DNA from: Hofstenia miamia
Lineage: Eukaryota; Xenacoelomorpha; Acoela; Hofsteniidae
DNA: 64,000 nucleotides
NCBI GenBank assembly: GCA_900660155.1
Contig: CABFPE010000082.1
Coordinates: 1,004,106 to 1,068,105, forward strand
Reading direction: 5' to 3'
The stretch's first letter is position 1; each line of letters begins with the position of its first letter. The notes beneath the pieces are model-generated. The model saw nothing but the letters and a program-made list of their open reading frames with translations, was not told where the DNA came from and made no database searches. Below, piece by piece: positions 47,940 to 60,149 of this stretch. The translations under genes were made by a program, and so were the position numbers.

Positions 47940-49628
47940 ATAAAAAACAGATTGGACTTTCAAAAAACACATTAGGCTAAAATTTGCAAAGTATCTTATA
48001 TTTGTAATCAAACGCAAATCCAGCGTAACTCAAAACGAATGATCCAATTTCATTATACATTAATTCATATACCAAGCATTCTCATGAAATGAATCATTAG
48101 CCTTTATTTCACCAGAAACTACAAGAAGATAGGCCTGAGTTCATTTTTTGCAACAAGATGGAGTTCCTGCCCATTGGCACCTGAATGCTAGAAATTCTTA
48201 AATAAAAAAGTGCCTCAGCGATGGATTGGTCTTTTTCCTGAGGGGTGATGTTCCACCACTGCCTATGAGCATCCATGATCTTAAACAATAAATAGCCATA
48301 GCAATTGATTTTGTGGACCATGATATGCTAATAAACGTCTGGGAAGAATTCTCTTATCGTATTGATGTTGCTTGTGCTGCAGGTGTGGTCAAACTGAACG
48401 TTCTTAAAACAATAAATAAAACTTAATCGTGAGTAGAATAAATTGTTATTAAACTAAGTTTTCTATTGTTTTTTTTTATTAATGTATTGTTGAATGAAAT
48501 CAAGTCATTCTTTTTAATTGCACTGTATATCTAAAAGAAAACTTTAAGAGAAACTGTACAAATATTAATTACGTTTTTGGAAAAATACTGTGTGCCCATA
48601 CACGCTCGTTACCGTCATTTCCATTGCCCGCCAGCAAAAACATTAGAAAAGGGGATAAAAAAATTTTTGATACACTAATAAAAAATGAGATTTTTGAAGT
48701 CTGCAGCCAGCGAAGTTTTACTAGGGATGTGCGGATACACATTTTTACCCGTACTACTCGAGTACAGGTTACCGGTCCTGCAGTTCGGATAAAGACAAAA
48801 GCTAACGGGGAAATGCAGAAACATATCTTGTAAAGTTAGCTATATTATTTAAAAAGGTATTTTGTGAATTTGTCTTTGAACGCTTAAATACACATTTAAA
48901 TGAGCTTTGTCAATAAACGAAGACTAAAGCAAAGTCTTTGAATGCAAAATAGGATTAAATATATTTAGTTTTCTTATATTTTCAGTATAAAATGTTATAC
49001 AAACAGCGTGATTAAACTCTAGCATTTAATATAAAAATTATACCAACGCTAACGTCTCTTAAAACATCAAACATCTATACACCTACAATAATGGACTTGA
49101 ATTTGTTTTGATTCTATGCACTCTTTTGCAATAGGTGTTACCATGCTTTGAATGTGCTTATAATATTTAATGGTTAATTAAGGAATGTCATATGCTAAAA
49201 TTGTGAATAAAAATCATTTTACCAATTTATGATGATCACAATATATTACTTATTTCGTTCCTAAAATATTAAAACACAACATATGGTTTGTTTAAAGTAT
49301 ATTCTTTTATTAAATGTCTAATACAGCCTATTGAAATCCCCGTGAATAGCACGAACAGTTTCCTAGTTATAAAAAATAAAGACGTACTTCCATTGTCTTT
49401 AGAATCATCAGTCGTATACAACCATAATTATGATTAGTGTGATAACTCATAGATCGGTGAGACCAAAAGACATCTGGAAGTCAGAATCAAAGAAGATATG
49501 TGGGATTCCTAAGATCAGAAATAGTCAGCCATCAGCTTAAAAAGAAAAATGAAAACTCTAAAATTATAATGAAAACAAAATTTACGAAAATAGGAGAAGA
49601 AACAAGAGATAAAAGTAAACTATTAAAT

Positions 49629-49667
<39 letters not shown>

Positions 49668-50105
49668 GAAAGACTATATATATTTCACTTTTTTGCGACA
49701 CTTAAGTCGAATATACAAAATGCCAAAATAAACCTAAATAAAATTAACAAAAGAATTTCTTAGATGATTGAACTGCACGCATTGACTAATTGCGGGTATT
49801 TCAAAAATTATAGTGTCTTGGTTATATTTTTGGAATGAAGTAATGAAGTGGATGTTCGTCACTTTGAAGTTTTTTCCATATTGATTTACAATGCATATAA
49901 ATATATATAAACATATATTTATAGATAAGAAAAAAACATATATAGATAAAACTTTTATGTATTTAAAACGGGGTGTTTATGTGCATAAATATTTAGGTAA
50001 AAGGGTTTAAATATGTTGGTAAAAACGCCAAACATGTACTGAAAAACTGAATTAATGGGGACTATAATGACCTGTAATACTTTTAGAGCATTAATAATCC
50101 TTGGT
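47940..50105. other. No gene recognised; hAT-end fragment and (GA)n
   Basis: TAGGGATGTGCGGATAC at about 48,723 starts a GC-rich patch ending near 48,800, like the left end of the TAGTGATGTGCGGG hAT MITEs at 60.6-61.0 kb. A GA-dinucleotide run is at about 49,627-49,670. I see nothing else. Confidence 0.45.
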
Positions 50106-50110
50106 TTTTC

Positions 50111-50668
50111 TCAAGTCAGGGAAATAAGATCGTTGAAATCAAGTTGATCGTTCCATGGATTTACTCTGAAATTTAAGTACACATGCCCTGTGAGAGAAAA
50201 ATAAGATTTATCGTTCCAAAGGACTTTATCCAAATCAATTACCCCACTCGACATCAGATTCGCAAACTCAATCCTTGCATCTCTTTCAGCTTTTGATAGC
50301 TGTTGGTTCGTTTCCAGCTTGTACGGGTACAAATGCAGGCTCTTGCGCAGTATTAGTTGCACAGAGCTTTGTGGTATTCCAATGCCTTGTGCAACAGAAT
50401 GTGAGGAAGCAACTCCATAATTATTCTTGTTCTGCAACCTGACCAATTCTGCCTCGATCACTGGTTTGCGTTCTTTCTCCAAACTGGGTCTTCCGGATCG
50501 TGATTTGTCATGTACTGAAACAGTCTCGTAGAACCTTGTAACCGTGCTCACTTATATGGGATCTCTTTTCACTTGATGAGCTGTGTTGTATGCCCGAATA
50601 GCTGTTGACGCTAACTTATTATTCGTGAAATACAGCACTAACTATTCTATACGCGTCTGAGTGTTCAT
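50111..50668 (-). pseudogene. Tc1/mariner transposase relic, N-terminal half
   Basis: On the minus strand an ATG at 50,668 starts MNTQTRIE. Two in-frame stops follow, at codons 9 and 37, then an open frame (50,111-50,551). The order is an N-terminal helix-turn-helix, the FYETVSVHDKSRSGRPSLEK block linking the two DNA-binding domains (family form FxETGSVxDKxRSGRP), a second helix-turn-helix (GIPQSSVQLILRKSLHLYPY), and the start of the catalytic domain with WNDKSYFSLTGHV, whose Asp is the first of the catalytic triad. The frame leaves the family soon after, so the second and third acids are missing. It is inactive. Confidence 0.85.
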
Positions 50669-50822
50669 TGTGAAGAAGACTAAAATAATATAATGAAGCT
50701 GATGTAATCCACCTTTATATATAACAAAATGAATATATTAGCTAACCAATCAGAATACTACATTTATTAACTACGTTCAATTTACATTTTGTGTCACTTA
50801 TGGGTCATACTATATATATATA

Positions 50823-50922
50823 NNNNNNNNNNNNNNNNNNNNNNNNNNNNNNNNNNNNNNNNNNNNNNNNNNNNNNNNNNNNNNNNNNNNNNNNNNNNNN
50901 NNNNNNNNNNNNNNNNNNNNNN
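50823..50922. other. Assembly gap inside a (TA)n tract
   Basis: Exactly 100 Ns with TA dinucleotides on both sides, the conventional size for a gap of unknown length. Confidence 0.99.
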
Positions 50923-50956
<34 letters not shown>

Positions 50957-51059
50957 AAAAGGTTTTCCCGTACAAATGCTCTTACAAATGTAAGTAGGAA
51001 ATTAATATATATGTATATGTTCATAAATGTTTATAAATATGCTGGAAATTCTTCTTTGT

Positions 51060-51930
51060 TTATACAATTGAATAGCAGCTGGAAGGAAGGTTTTAGTGCA
51101 TAATGCTTTATGTGATAGTGTTGATCTTTGCAATGTTCTAGTATTTTCCATCGTGGTTTTAAAAAGATCTTTCATTTAAAGGATTATGAGGATCGTCGAT
51201 TATCTTTTTTGATGTTTTTTGAAATTGCCATTTGAAGGCGTTATTGACAATTGAAAAAATTATCTTTGTATAATTTTGAAATCTTAGCGAATAACTTAAT
51301 AGGTCTTTTTAAAACTTTAATGTTCTTTTTCGTTAACCCTGGTGCAAATACTTCATATGTATATATATAATTTGGCTTAATTATATATTGAATATATAAA
51401 CTTTTTCGTCCTTCTTCATATAATTTATTAGATATGAAACTGATGATGTAATGAAATTCACTTTCTTTCTAATAAATTCCACATTTTCATCCCAATTCAA
51501 TTTATTATTCATAAGTAAGCCTAAATATTTCACACTCTTTGTCATTCGTATTGAATTTTCATAATTTTGATCTTTTCTTTAACTGAATTCTTTAGATGGA
51601 TGTTTTTCATATTATGATGTACAAACATTATTTCACAGGATTTGCTTATGTTAAACTTTAAGGTTTAATTCAAATGAGTGTTCAAATACTTCTGATATTG
51701 TGCTTTTATAATTCAGAAAATCTTTTTCAGGTTTTAATGTTACTAGCTTACCCAAAACTTTTGTGTCGTCAGAATATTTCATTATATGAAAATTTGTATA
51801 ACTAACAATAATTGAATTGATTTTATCAGCGTATGCTGTAAAGAGCGGGCCACTAAGTGGTCTTTCTAGTGGAATTCCGGCAAATGCTTTATACATTGGC
51901 ATTTGATATTGGATGTATTTGGTGTAAAAT
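51060..51930 (-). pseudogene. LINE reverse-transcriptase relic, C-terminal half
   Basis: On the minus strand a frame at 51,651-51,902 has GIPLERPLSGPLF (family form PQGSVLGPLLF) followed after about 25 residues by MKYSDDTKVLGKL, the RT catalytic box with its Asp pair. Further along, interrupted frames carry NWDENVEFI and KNIKVLKRPIKLFAKI-like text as in LINE thumb and C-terminal regions. The frame is broken by several stops after the catalytic box. No 3' tail or target duplication was seen. Confidence 0.65.
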
Positions 51931-51997
51931 TTGTTTTAAAATTTGTTTTGAAGTATGGTATTAAATGCACTTCAATAATCAATCAATGCCTCCTCTT

Positions 51998-52187
51998 CCT
52001 AAGTTTTTAATAGAATATATCTTTACTAAACTGAAAATCAAAACTCTTCAATATACATGCATATATGTATGTATATATATATATATATATATTAATATAT
52101 ATATATATGTATACATACATATATGCATGTATATTGAAGAGTTTTGATTTTCAGTTTAGTAAAGATATATTCTATTAAAAACTTAGG
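51998..52187. repeat. 190-bp near-perfect palindrome with a TA-rich centre
   Basis: The left arm from CCTAAGTTTTTAATAGAATA is repeated in reverse complement on the right, ending TATTCTATTAAAAACTTAGG. Arms are about 75 bp or more with at most a few differences, meeting in a (TA)n core. It lies just beyond the LINE RT relic. It could extrude a cruciform or be a fold-back transposon. Confidence 0.9.
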
Positions 52188-52399
52188 AGGAGCACGCATT
52201 GGCGGCGGAACAATGTCGCTTGGATATGCTATTGTATACCCGAGAATGATATTGGGTGCGCAAAACATATCAAAATAGTTATCTTGATGTCATTATCATT
52301 CAGAAATAACTTCATGAGAGATATTATAGGAGACTGCTACAATTACTGATGAATATGGAATGGAAAATATGCACTAAAAACAAGATAAAATATGCATAG

Positions 52400-52677
52400 T
52401 TGGAGAAATATGCAGAAATATGTAATTTGACAAATATGGTTGAACTGAAGATTGTGAATTGTTCAAAAAGCTTAAATTCTATTGCAATGAACAAAAGTAT
52501 TTTGAAATGTTTTTGGTGATTTGCTCGTAGAACTTTCCTATATTTACTGAAGCTCCTTTTCACATCTGCACTAGCTAGAACGGCATGCTTAAATGCAGCT
52601 TGTGTAGCAGAAAATAAGTGAGATATTCCATCTATTTTTAACTGTCTTTGTGTTGAAGTTGAATTATTATCAAACAA
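52400..52677 (-). pseudogene. hAT transposase C-terminal region relic
   Basis: In the minus-strand frame starting at 52,677, residues 29-60 read FKHAVLASADVKRSFSKYRK, matching the F-x-x-x-P/A-x-x-S-x-D-V-E-R-S-F-S-x-Y motif of the hAT dimerisation domain. Text after residue 75 is AT-rich and unlike protein. The RNase H domain was not found upstream. Confidence 0.55.
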
Positions 52678-52711
52678 GTATACTTGTCCTCATTAACAGA
52701 TCTATAAAAAA

Positions 52712-52795
52712 ACACCAGTTGACCACTACTTGACCACCAGTGGACCACCATTTGGCCACTACTTTACCACCAGTGGACCACTGGTGGACCACCAG
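52712..52795. repeat. Minisatellite of GGTCCACTGGT-type units
   Basis: CCACCAGTGGACCACC, CCACCATTTGGCCACT and ACTTTACCACCAGTGGACC are overlapping variants of one unit of about 10-13 bp, GC-rich in an AT-rich setting. Confidence 0.7.
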
Positions 52796-53729
52796 TATTT
52801 AGCTACGTGGGTAAGCCCACTTGAGGCGATTACAAAAAGGATCTCGTGTCCAAAATGTTTTCCTAATTCGTTTAAACTTCAATAGTTCCTTATTTGCCTG
52901 CTATAACAGTCCAGCAACTGAGCAAAAAATTTCATATTTGAGGTGATGCACCTTAATCATTGCATGGTAATGCACTCTCGTAACAAATGGATAATTTTAA
53001 TTATTCGGAAATAGTCCAAGAATTTTTTAGTTGCATTTCACGTGGTAGTTAATTTTTCGGGCTTGGAAATGCTTAGAATTATTTTGCACTTTAATTTTTT
53101 CTAAAAATTGTATTAATTTTCAATATTATGATATAAAAAACTATATTTCAGTTAATTATTTTTTTTGAAAATATTGAATCTACACAAAGCCTGTCAGTTG
53201 TAAATGGCAGGGCAAGTTGTAATAAAGTTTTGGACTAGTTGCATGTTTACAACCCCTATTTTTGTGATTTTTCACATAACCAAGAAAAAATTTGTTCCGT
53301 CGCCACTGGGAGACGTACCTCCTTTCGTAGAGCCCCTGCTAGCATTGCCAGAAAGTTTTTAAAAAACTTATATGATTTTTTGAGGATGCAATTGATAATT
53401 ATTCTATTTTTGGAAATATTACATCATATGTATAGCATAACATAACCTTCAAAACAAAAATAATTTCAAAAACACAGTAACTTTCATATTTGCATTCTTA
53501 AATTTCCTTTAGTTTGATGATGGATAAATTGAAGAGCACAAATTAGTCAATCTAATTTACTTAATCACTTTTGCAGGTTGAAATAGATTTATGTAATTTT
53601 TCTCAACATGAGAATGCCATCATGCGATGCTAAAAGGAATCGATGAGTAATAGCGCATCATTTCCTAGCAGTTCGTCTCACCGCCATCTCATTCTCAGTT
53701 TACGAACGTGATTTTTAAACTACTGCAAT

Positions 53730-53777
53730 ATGACTGAAGTTCAGAGACCACTTGGAGAATGCAAAAAGTGCGGAAAA
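53730..53777 (+). CDS. Probable first coding exon of an unknown gene (16 codons)
   Basis: ATG at 53,730 opens MTEVQRPLGECKKCGK and the exon ends in phase 0 at a consensus donor GTAAGC. The CKKC pair could be the first zinc-ligand pair of a LIM or other zinc-finger domain. A TCAGT initiator-like pentamer lies about 30 bp upstream. I found no second exon in the remaining 10 kb of the window, so either the first intron is long or the exon is chance. Short length limits certainty. Confidence 0.45.
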
Positions 53778-54040
53778 GTAAGCATATTTTTTTTGGAATG
53801 AATTTAAAGTGTAAATGGTTTACTTAGATGTCAATATTCAAGTAATATCGAAATTTTTTTGCCATAAATGTCAAACCCGGTCTAATCCGAAATATAAGCT
53901 TACATGGAATTATTCACCTGATTTTAGTCCAGTTTATCAATCCATTGCAAATGTAGTAAAATTGTTAAAAATATTTATTTAAACAATTTTATCGGAACAG
54001 ATAGTCGCCAGATTCCATAATTTCTGTAGACAGAATATAT

Positions 54041-54441
54041 TCATAGATGGACGCGGGTGTAATTTTTTATAACCGCATTGCACCGCATCCGCAGTGAGTA
54101 AACCCGCAACCGCACAGCACCCGCATCCCTGTTATAAAAATTCACCCGCGCCCGCAACACACCCGCTATTTTCTAAATGTCGCCTATCATTTAAAGTAAT
54201 TACGCCAAAAAATGTCAATCACAGAATTGACTTTCCATAAATTTTGTTTAATTGAGTGAATTATGTCAAGTGAATTATATTATGTAGATTTCGTAAAATT
54301 CGTAGTATAATTAATATTGTATTAGTTTAGTATTAAACATGTAACAAAATATTAATGTCCACCCGCACCGCATCGCAACTCGCGGGGCATTTGAATTTCT
54401 ATACCCACACTGCACCACAACCGCAACCTGCATCGATCATT
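54041..54441. mobile_element. hAT-like MITE, GC-rich ends, ~400 bp
   Basis: GAATATATTCATA occurs at 54,033-54,045 and again at 54,442-54,454, giving a target duplication of at least 8 bp. Both ends are rich in CCGCA words, with the right end resembling an inverted copy of the left (GATGGACGCGGG against GATCGATGCAGG). The middle is AT-rich and non-coding. Confidence 0.6.
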
Positions 54442-54750
54442 GAATATATTCATAATCTAGGAGTGTCAAATTTCAATCAATTTTAATTTTTAGGACTTTC
54501 CAATATTTCACGAGTGTATAGCCATGAAATTTATAACTTTTTATAAAATTTTAAATACTAATCTTTGCATAAGGAATTTTCAATTGTGCAAATTGTCGTG
54601 TGTTGGTTGCGTGTTAGCAGGTTTTTAGTAGTTCAACAAATTCAGTTGTTTGCAATTGTTTAATGTAAGTTAATTAAAAATGTGAGGTTGATAGAAATTT
54701 TGTGTATATTAGAAATGTATGTTGAACTAGAATTGGAATCCTGGTACATT

Positions 54751-54850
54751 ACGGAGGTGAAATCAGGTTCGGATTGGAACCGGGAGTTGGTTCGGGTTGA
54801 ATAAATCTTGTTCAGCTTGAATGAATCTCAACCCTATTCCATCTCTGGCA
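54751..54850. mobile_element. Short hAT-MITE-like inverted repeat
   Basis: GGAGGTGAAATCAGGTTCGG at the left and CAACCCTATTCCATCTCTGG at the right are inverted relatives of the 39.6-kb MITE ends (CAGAGGTGGAATCAGG). I found no clear duplication. Confidence 0.45.
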
Positions 54851-55059
54851 CATCATGTTTAGTTATTGAGCTCAATTCCCAATCTCACCTGATACCAGAT
54901 CATATCAGCATCCTGGGTAATTATAAAAACATGTTTATGTATCGCATATAGGAGAAATTTAAGATTATAATTATATTTATATAGATTGAATATTAATTAT
55001 ATAACAATAAAATAGCATGCGAGAAAATCACGGCTATTGGACAATTATGTCTGAAGTCG

Positions 55060-55405
55060 AATACTTAATCATGATCCATATCCAGACCTTAACCTCGACG
55101 TATACAACGAGCGACCCCTTTCACACAGAGTGCTGATCTGTGCTGAATGTAATCCCCTTAGAGGGATGGACCTCTCAATGCTTTACCGAACCAAGCTACT
55201 AACAGTTGGTAACTTTATGAGCACCCACTGTTACCTAAACATTTCTGCGACAAAGCATAGCTGAATTACATAGTTCCTTTGTCTATACCATAATCCAATA
55301 GAAAGCGTTATCCACCTTATTCTATCAACACGACTACATAGGCAGGTAGAAAGTACACACAGTTGCGCCTTCTTATCCCTAAACTTAACGCCCACCATGT
55401 TATGA
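55060..55405. other. Higher-GC patch of unknown nature
   Basis: It stands out in composition from its flanks but shows no long frame, terminal repeat or tRNA-like box that I can recognise. It may be a SINE or the end of another element. Confidence 0.3.
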
Positions 55406-55409
55406 GTTA

Positions 55410-58165
55410 TCTGCATAAAAAGTATAAATTAGTTTTAGGTGCAGTACTTGAACTATGCATGTACTCTATTATAATATAGGCTTCATACAAGTCCATAATG
55501 TAGAAAATAAAATTTTTCAAATATAGATCAGTCAGTGGTTGTATATTTTGTAATTCTATTTAGAACTGACTGTTGGGAACCGATCATTTGAAAATATAAT
55601 GGAATACTCTCTAAGGTTTTGTCTTTTGTTAGAAAATTCTTATGATAACTCTTAGAAATCGACATCAAAAATCCGTAATAAGATTTTCACTGACACACAC
55701 ACACACACATTAGTCTAGTGTTTATTAATTTTCGTATTTGCCAGCACTGAAAGACTGTCGTATGCTTGCAGCCAATATAACAATTAATAGATCATACTTT
55801 GGTAGTTACAAGGGCTCTGGGATGTCTTTTCAGTAGCTCTGCATGGTGCCCCAATATTTAGAAATGTGTTAACTATGCATTAAATGTTTATTTTACTCCA
55901 GTAAACAGAAATATTTAAGAAATTCAGTGTTTGAAACAATAGATAGATATGTTTAGCAATGTTTTAATATGACCATATTGTCTTCTAGTAGTCGAGAGAT
56001 GTGTGCTGTTTGTACCACACACCACAAACATTAAAGCCACGCCACACGCATGCCTTGAGTAATGAAAACAATGAAACTACAAACGGAATTTCAACAAGTT
56101 CTAATAAACAGTATCAAAGCATTGTGGATTTTGAATGCTATACACACAAAGAAATAGCTAGGATTCTTCGATAATAATAAGAGGTATTAATAAGATGAGG
56201 GGACTAAGCAAGATTAAACCAATGCAATTTTTTTGCATTTCCAAATGCTGCTATAAACTTAGAAAAGTTCTTGCATGTTTGCAAACGTTTTATGCTGTTA
56301 CAATGGTAATGTCGGAAAATTGTTCTCAATGTTAACTTAAAATTATTTTCTCAATAATTAGTACTACCTGGTATATTTTATTTCTTTCTTCAAAGTTCGA
56401 TATTGTGAGAATATTTATTAAGATCAAATATAATGTGAAAATTAAAGTCGTTTCTTCTATATGTAGACCGATGTATCCAATACGTGCTTGAACACAGCAA
56501 ATTTTACATATGGTCGGACCAAAGCAGTGTTCACCCCTAGAAAAAAATTATTTCCTCCCTTATTTTTCACGATGAAGATTTTCAGCAGCATGCCAGATCA
56601 CAGCAAAAATGAGAAATTGTTTTGAAGTTACCCCACCAATTGGTTTGAAATTTTTCCTACAGACTTTTCATTACTATTAAAAAGCAGTTTGACTGTTTAA
56701 AGATGTATAATTTTGTAATCCAATAACAGTTAGAATACTTTATTTCTTGTGTATTACCACAATTTACTTCTAAAAAGCAATTTTTTTAATCTGTGATGGT
56801 TTCTTCAAAATCAGCTCCGATAAATATATTAAAAATCTGAAAGCACTCTAGGATAGAGAAATATTTTTCTTCATCTACATTCCAAAATTCCACTAGATCG
56901 CAACCTTTGTGGGTGCAGCTTTATGCGAAATCTCTGGTCCCAGGATTGATACAGCAATAATTATGAGTTAGCTCTACGCATGTGTTATCTATATAAAGAA
57001 AAAGCAGTTGCTGGTCTTTAGAACCTTTGATTCACTGAGAATTAGGAATGAGAAGAATTGAAAGAAGTTGAAAAAATTGTTCGAACATTTGTAAGAACGT
57101 TTTGTATCTTTGAAGTAGAACTTACAGAATGGGGTTAAAATAATATTGACAAATTCAGTTCTCTAAGCTACTGCTTATTAAGAGTAGTAATATTATGTTT
57201 CTAGAAAATCATTTGAACAGAAATGACTAGCAATCTATGCATTAGGAAATTTACTTCTAATCATTAACCATACCACAAAGAATCTTTTGTTTTAGGAAGT
57301 AAAATTACTTAAGTGATATTGAGAATTTTTTGACGAAAATGTAAAACTAGAACAGAAAATTCAGTGGTATAAATAGTACGCACATTGTATATGAACGTTG
57401 CTATGCTAGTAGAATCTAAAAAGAAAATCGACTGTTTAAAAGGAACATTTTTAATCCTTTTCTCCCTTACAAGTAGCCTAATGAAATTCAAGAGCTTAAA
57501 TTTGTGATTTGACTACAAAAAATAATTTGATGAAATGTATTCAACTGTGTATAACATATGTTTCAATAATCATTTGAAGAAACATATATATATATATATA
57601 TATGAGACACGTTTATTATTTTTGAAACGGAGGGGCTGACAATAATTATTACTGAAAAAAATTGAAACAAAAAAAAATCCAAGAATCGCAACATGAAATT
57701 TCGCCGGTCACATGTAGAAATTTGATGAACTTTATTTATCAAAATGCTTATCAAACAAAAGAAAATTTGTAAAAACATAACCATGTGTTTATAGCAAATT
57801 CATTTTGCTATTACTACCACTTTTCTGTTTGCAATTATTTACACACGTTTGTCTGAAAACTAAATTTTCATGAGCCCCATTTTTTGCGACAAGGTATAAA
57901 TTAAGTTCCTGTTGCTCTAGTCACAAAAATATTTAATTGATATTGGATTAATATACCAAAATTTGTCCGGTTACTAAAACCGGTTCAAAGCCTGTTCCCG
58001 TATGCGGCCATTCAGACACCGATCTCAGTTCTGAATTTAAACTTCTGTAGCTAATACTACCGAGTATGAAAATTAAGAAGTATTAACATTTTCTTCTCAA
58101 ATATAGTAGGAATAAATTTCAAGGAGCATCTATTTATTTTAGAAAATATTACTTTTACTAATGGT
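55410..58165. other. No gene recognised
   Basis: AT-rich spacer with a short (CA)n at about 55,694-55,711 and a (TA)n at about 57,584-57,603. If the 53,730 exon is real, part of this may be its first intron. Confidence 0.45.
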
Positions 58166-58171
58166 TGCAAT

Positions 58172-58493
58172 CAGACCTGGAAACGGGACAACTTTTCTTG
58201 ACCCTACCTGACCCGGCGCAAACAACTTCAAATCCTACCCGATCAGTTTTTAATCTGACCCCGGATTTTAATAATAAAAAACATGTTTTTCTATATTATT
58301 TTGTATCATATTTAATATAATTATAACAAATCCAATTGAAATGAGGTTAACGTAGGATCTGATCATTTAACTAAAATATATTCGTTCAATTTTCAATGAA
58401 TGTACATCCTGAATCTTGAAAATTGGCCAATTGCCGGCAAATTTTTTACCCGATCCGACCCAACTCTACCTGACTCGGCCCGTTTCCAGGCTT
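58172..58493. mobile_element. Inverted-repeat MITE, ~320 bp
   Basis: ACCTGGAAACGGGAC at the left pairs with CCCGTTTCCAGGCT at the right. Inward, CTACCTGACCCGGC and ACCCGATCCGACCC continue the GC-rich theme. Candidate 8-bp flanks do not match, so it is old or its limits are off by a few bases. Confidence 0.65.
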
Positions 58494-59059
58494 GCTTATG
58501 ACCACTAGGAATCTATTTCCTGTGACGTACTCTTTTTTTTATTATGGTATTTAGGGCTACCATTTATATGTTGATAATTTATTCATGAAATGGCACGGTA
58601 TTACAATATAAAATTAAACCTACAATTCAGAATCCAAGAAATCGCTGCTAAGAATTTCTGCCAATCAAGTAAGTTGATATGAGTTTTAAGATGGATGCAT
58701 GAAAACACTTCTGTATACTCAGCTGCAACCAATTTTCTGGTCAATTAATCAAAACGAATGATGTAACATTTGCAATTGATTGTTGTGATTTTAGAAGAAT
58801 TTTCTCTGTACCTATTTTTCTAACATTGCTAACTAGCAGGACATTCTTTTATGCGCAATTACAATGAAGCGGGTGCATTTATATTTTAGTTATTTACAAA
58901 TTATTTAACTAAGCTTAATCTTAAGGAATGATTGAAGCTGAAAGCCAGTAAATCTATGTAATGCTCCTGATATTTTACAATTAGTTTATTAGGAAATTTG
59001 AAAATCGTAAGCAATTATGGACACATCTACATGTATAGGTGAACTTGCTTGAAAGTCAT

Positions 59060-59405
59060 ATTGGAAATTTTTATTCCTATGCCTGAGGTACTTGAAAAAT
59101 GGACTATTTTTCTTTGAAGGTTCAGATTTTTTAAAAATATTTAACTTCTCTCCATAGCAAACGTTTAATAATAGGTTTAGAGCCCATGAGAGCAACATGG
59201 AACTTTAACAGCTTCTTTGAACGGAGATAGAAATCACAAGCACATTGAGGCGTGCCGCCTCCGCTATGTCAGAGGTCGTGATGTGTCTGCGACTGGTGAT
59301 TTGCGCAATGACATGATTCAATAGGATACAGCCAGATCGCTTGTTAAGAACGAAAAAGAAATAAAGTTCATTCCTCTATCCTTTGGTGTCCTCAGATTTC
59401 GGATA
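59060..59405. repeat. Dispersed repeat R1, copy at 59.1 kb
   Basis: It has CCTATGCCTGAGGTACTTGA, AACTTCTCTCCATAGC, CTTTAACAGCTTCTTTGAA, TTGAGGCGTGCC and GAACGAAAAAGAAATAAAG in the order seen at 43.7 kb. The family is unknown. Confidence 0.55.
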
Positions 59406-59439
59406 TCTTTATTAATTTTGGAATTATAAGTATTGAAAA

Positions 59440-59600
59440 AATTTTTCATATACAAGATTCAATTCAGGAAATCGTCCTGCTCCTATCGCAGTCGCAGGAA
59501 TGGCAAATACTTCCCTTGGAAATATGGATTTTTCAAAAATATTTTAATTCTCTCCATATCTAATGTTTCGCTAATTATGAGTTGTAGAAATAGTCTATAT
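59440..59600. repeat. Dispersed repeat R1, partial copy at 59.5 kb
   Basis: TTTTTCAAAAATATTTTAAT then TCTCTCCATATCTAATGTTT matches the core of R1. The right half is missing. Confidence 0.45.
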
Positions 59601-60149
59601 ATATATATATATATATTCAATTCCGATTGTAACAAAAATATGTTCAATACAAAATGTGCTTCTTACAGTGAAAGTTAGCATAAGTTTGTTCTAAATTGTG
59701 CTATAAATGTTCACACATAAACAATACATGTGAGTAAGAATTATCATTATAAGTAAACAGGATTTAAATAAATAGCGAATTTGAGTAATCAAATAGGAAA
59801 ATTTAATTATTCCTATTTGTGAAACTAAACGAATTATGTTTTGAATATTATTTATTTACTATTACTACAAACTGGTATTAGGCGAAATATTTTAAAATTA
59901 TAAAATATCTAGCGGTTTGTGTTTGTGACTAATCAATAGAACTTTTTATTAAAAAATATTGAATTCAAATTGCACAATAGCATAAGTAATGAAAATATAG
60001 AATCCAAATATATTACTCCTTTATTTTCTTTAATTTATCGACAAAACTGCAAGTATTTTGTTATTGATATGCATAGCATTTGGAAATATTCAGAAATTAA
60101 TAGATCTATGCGTAAGTGTGCTTCGCTGTTATGGTGAAAATTTGTGATA

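Noticed and set aside
49500-49763. 87-codon + frame with an Arg-Glu run
   Set aside because: The RERERE run is the translation of a (GA)n microsatellite, and the rest has no protein character.
50789-51103. Frames spanning the 100-N gap
   Set aside because: They consist of translated TA repeats and Ns.
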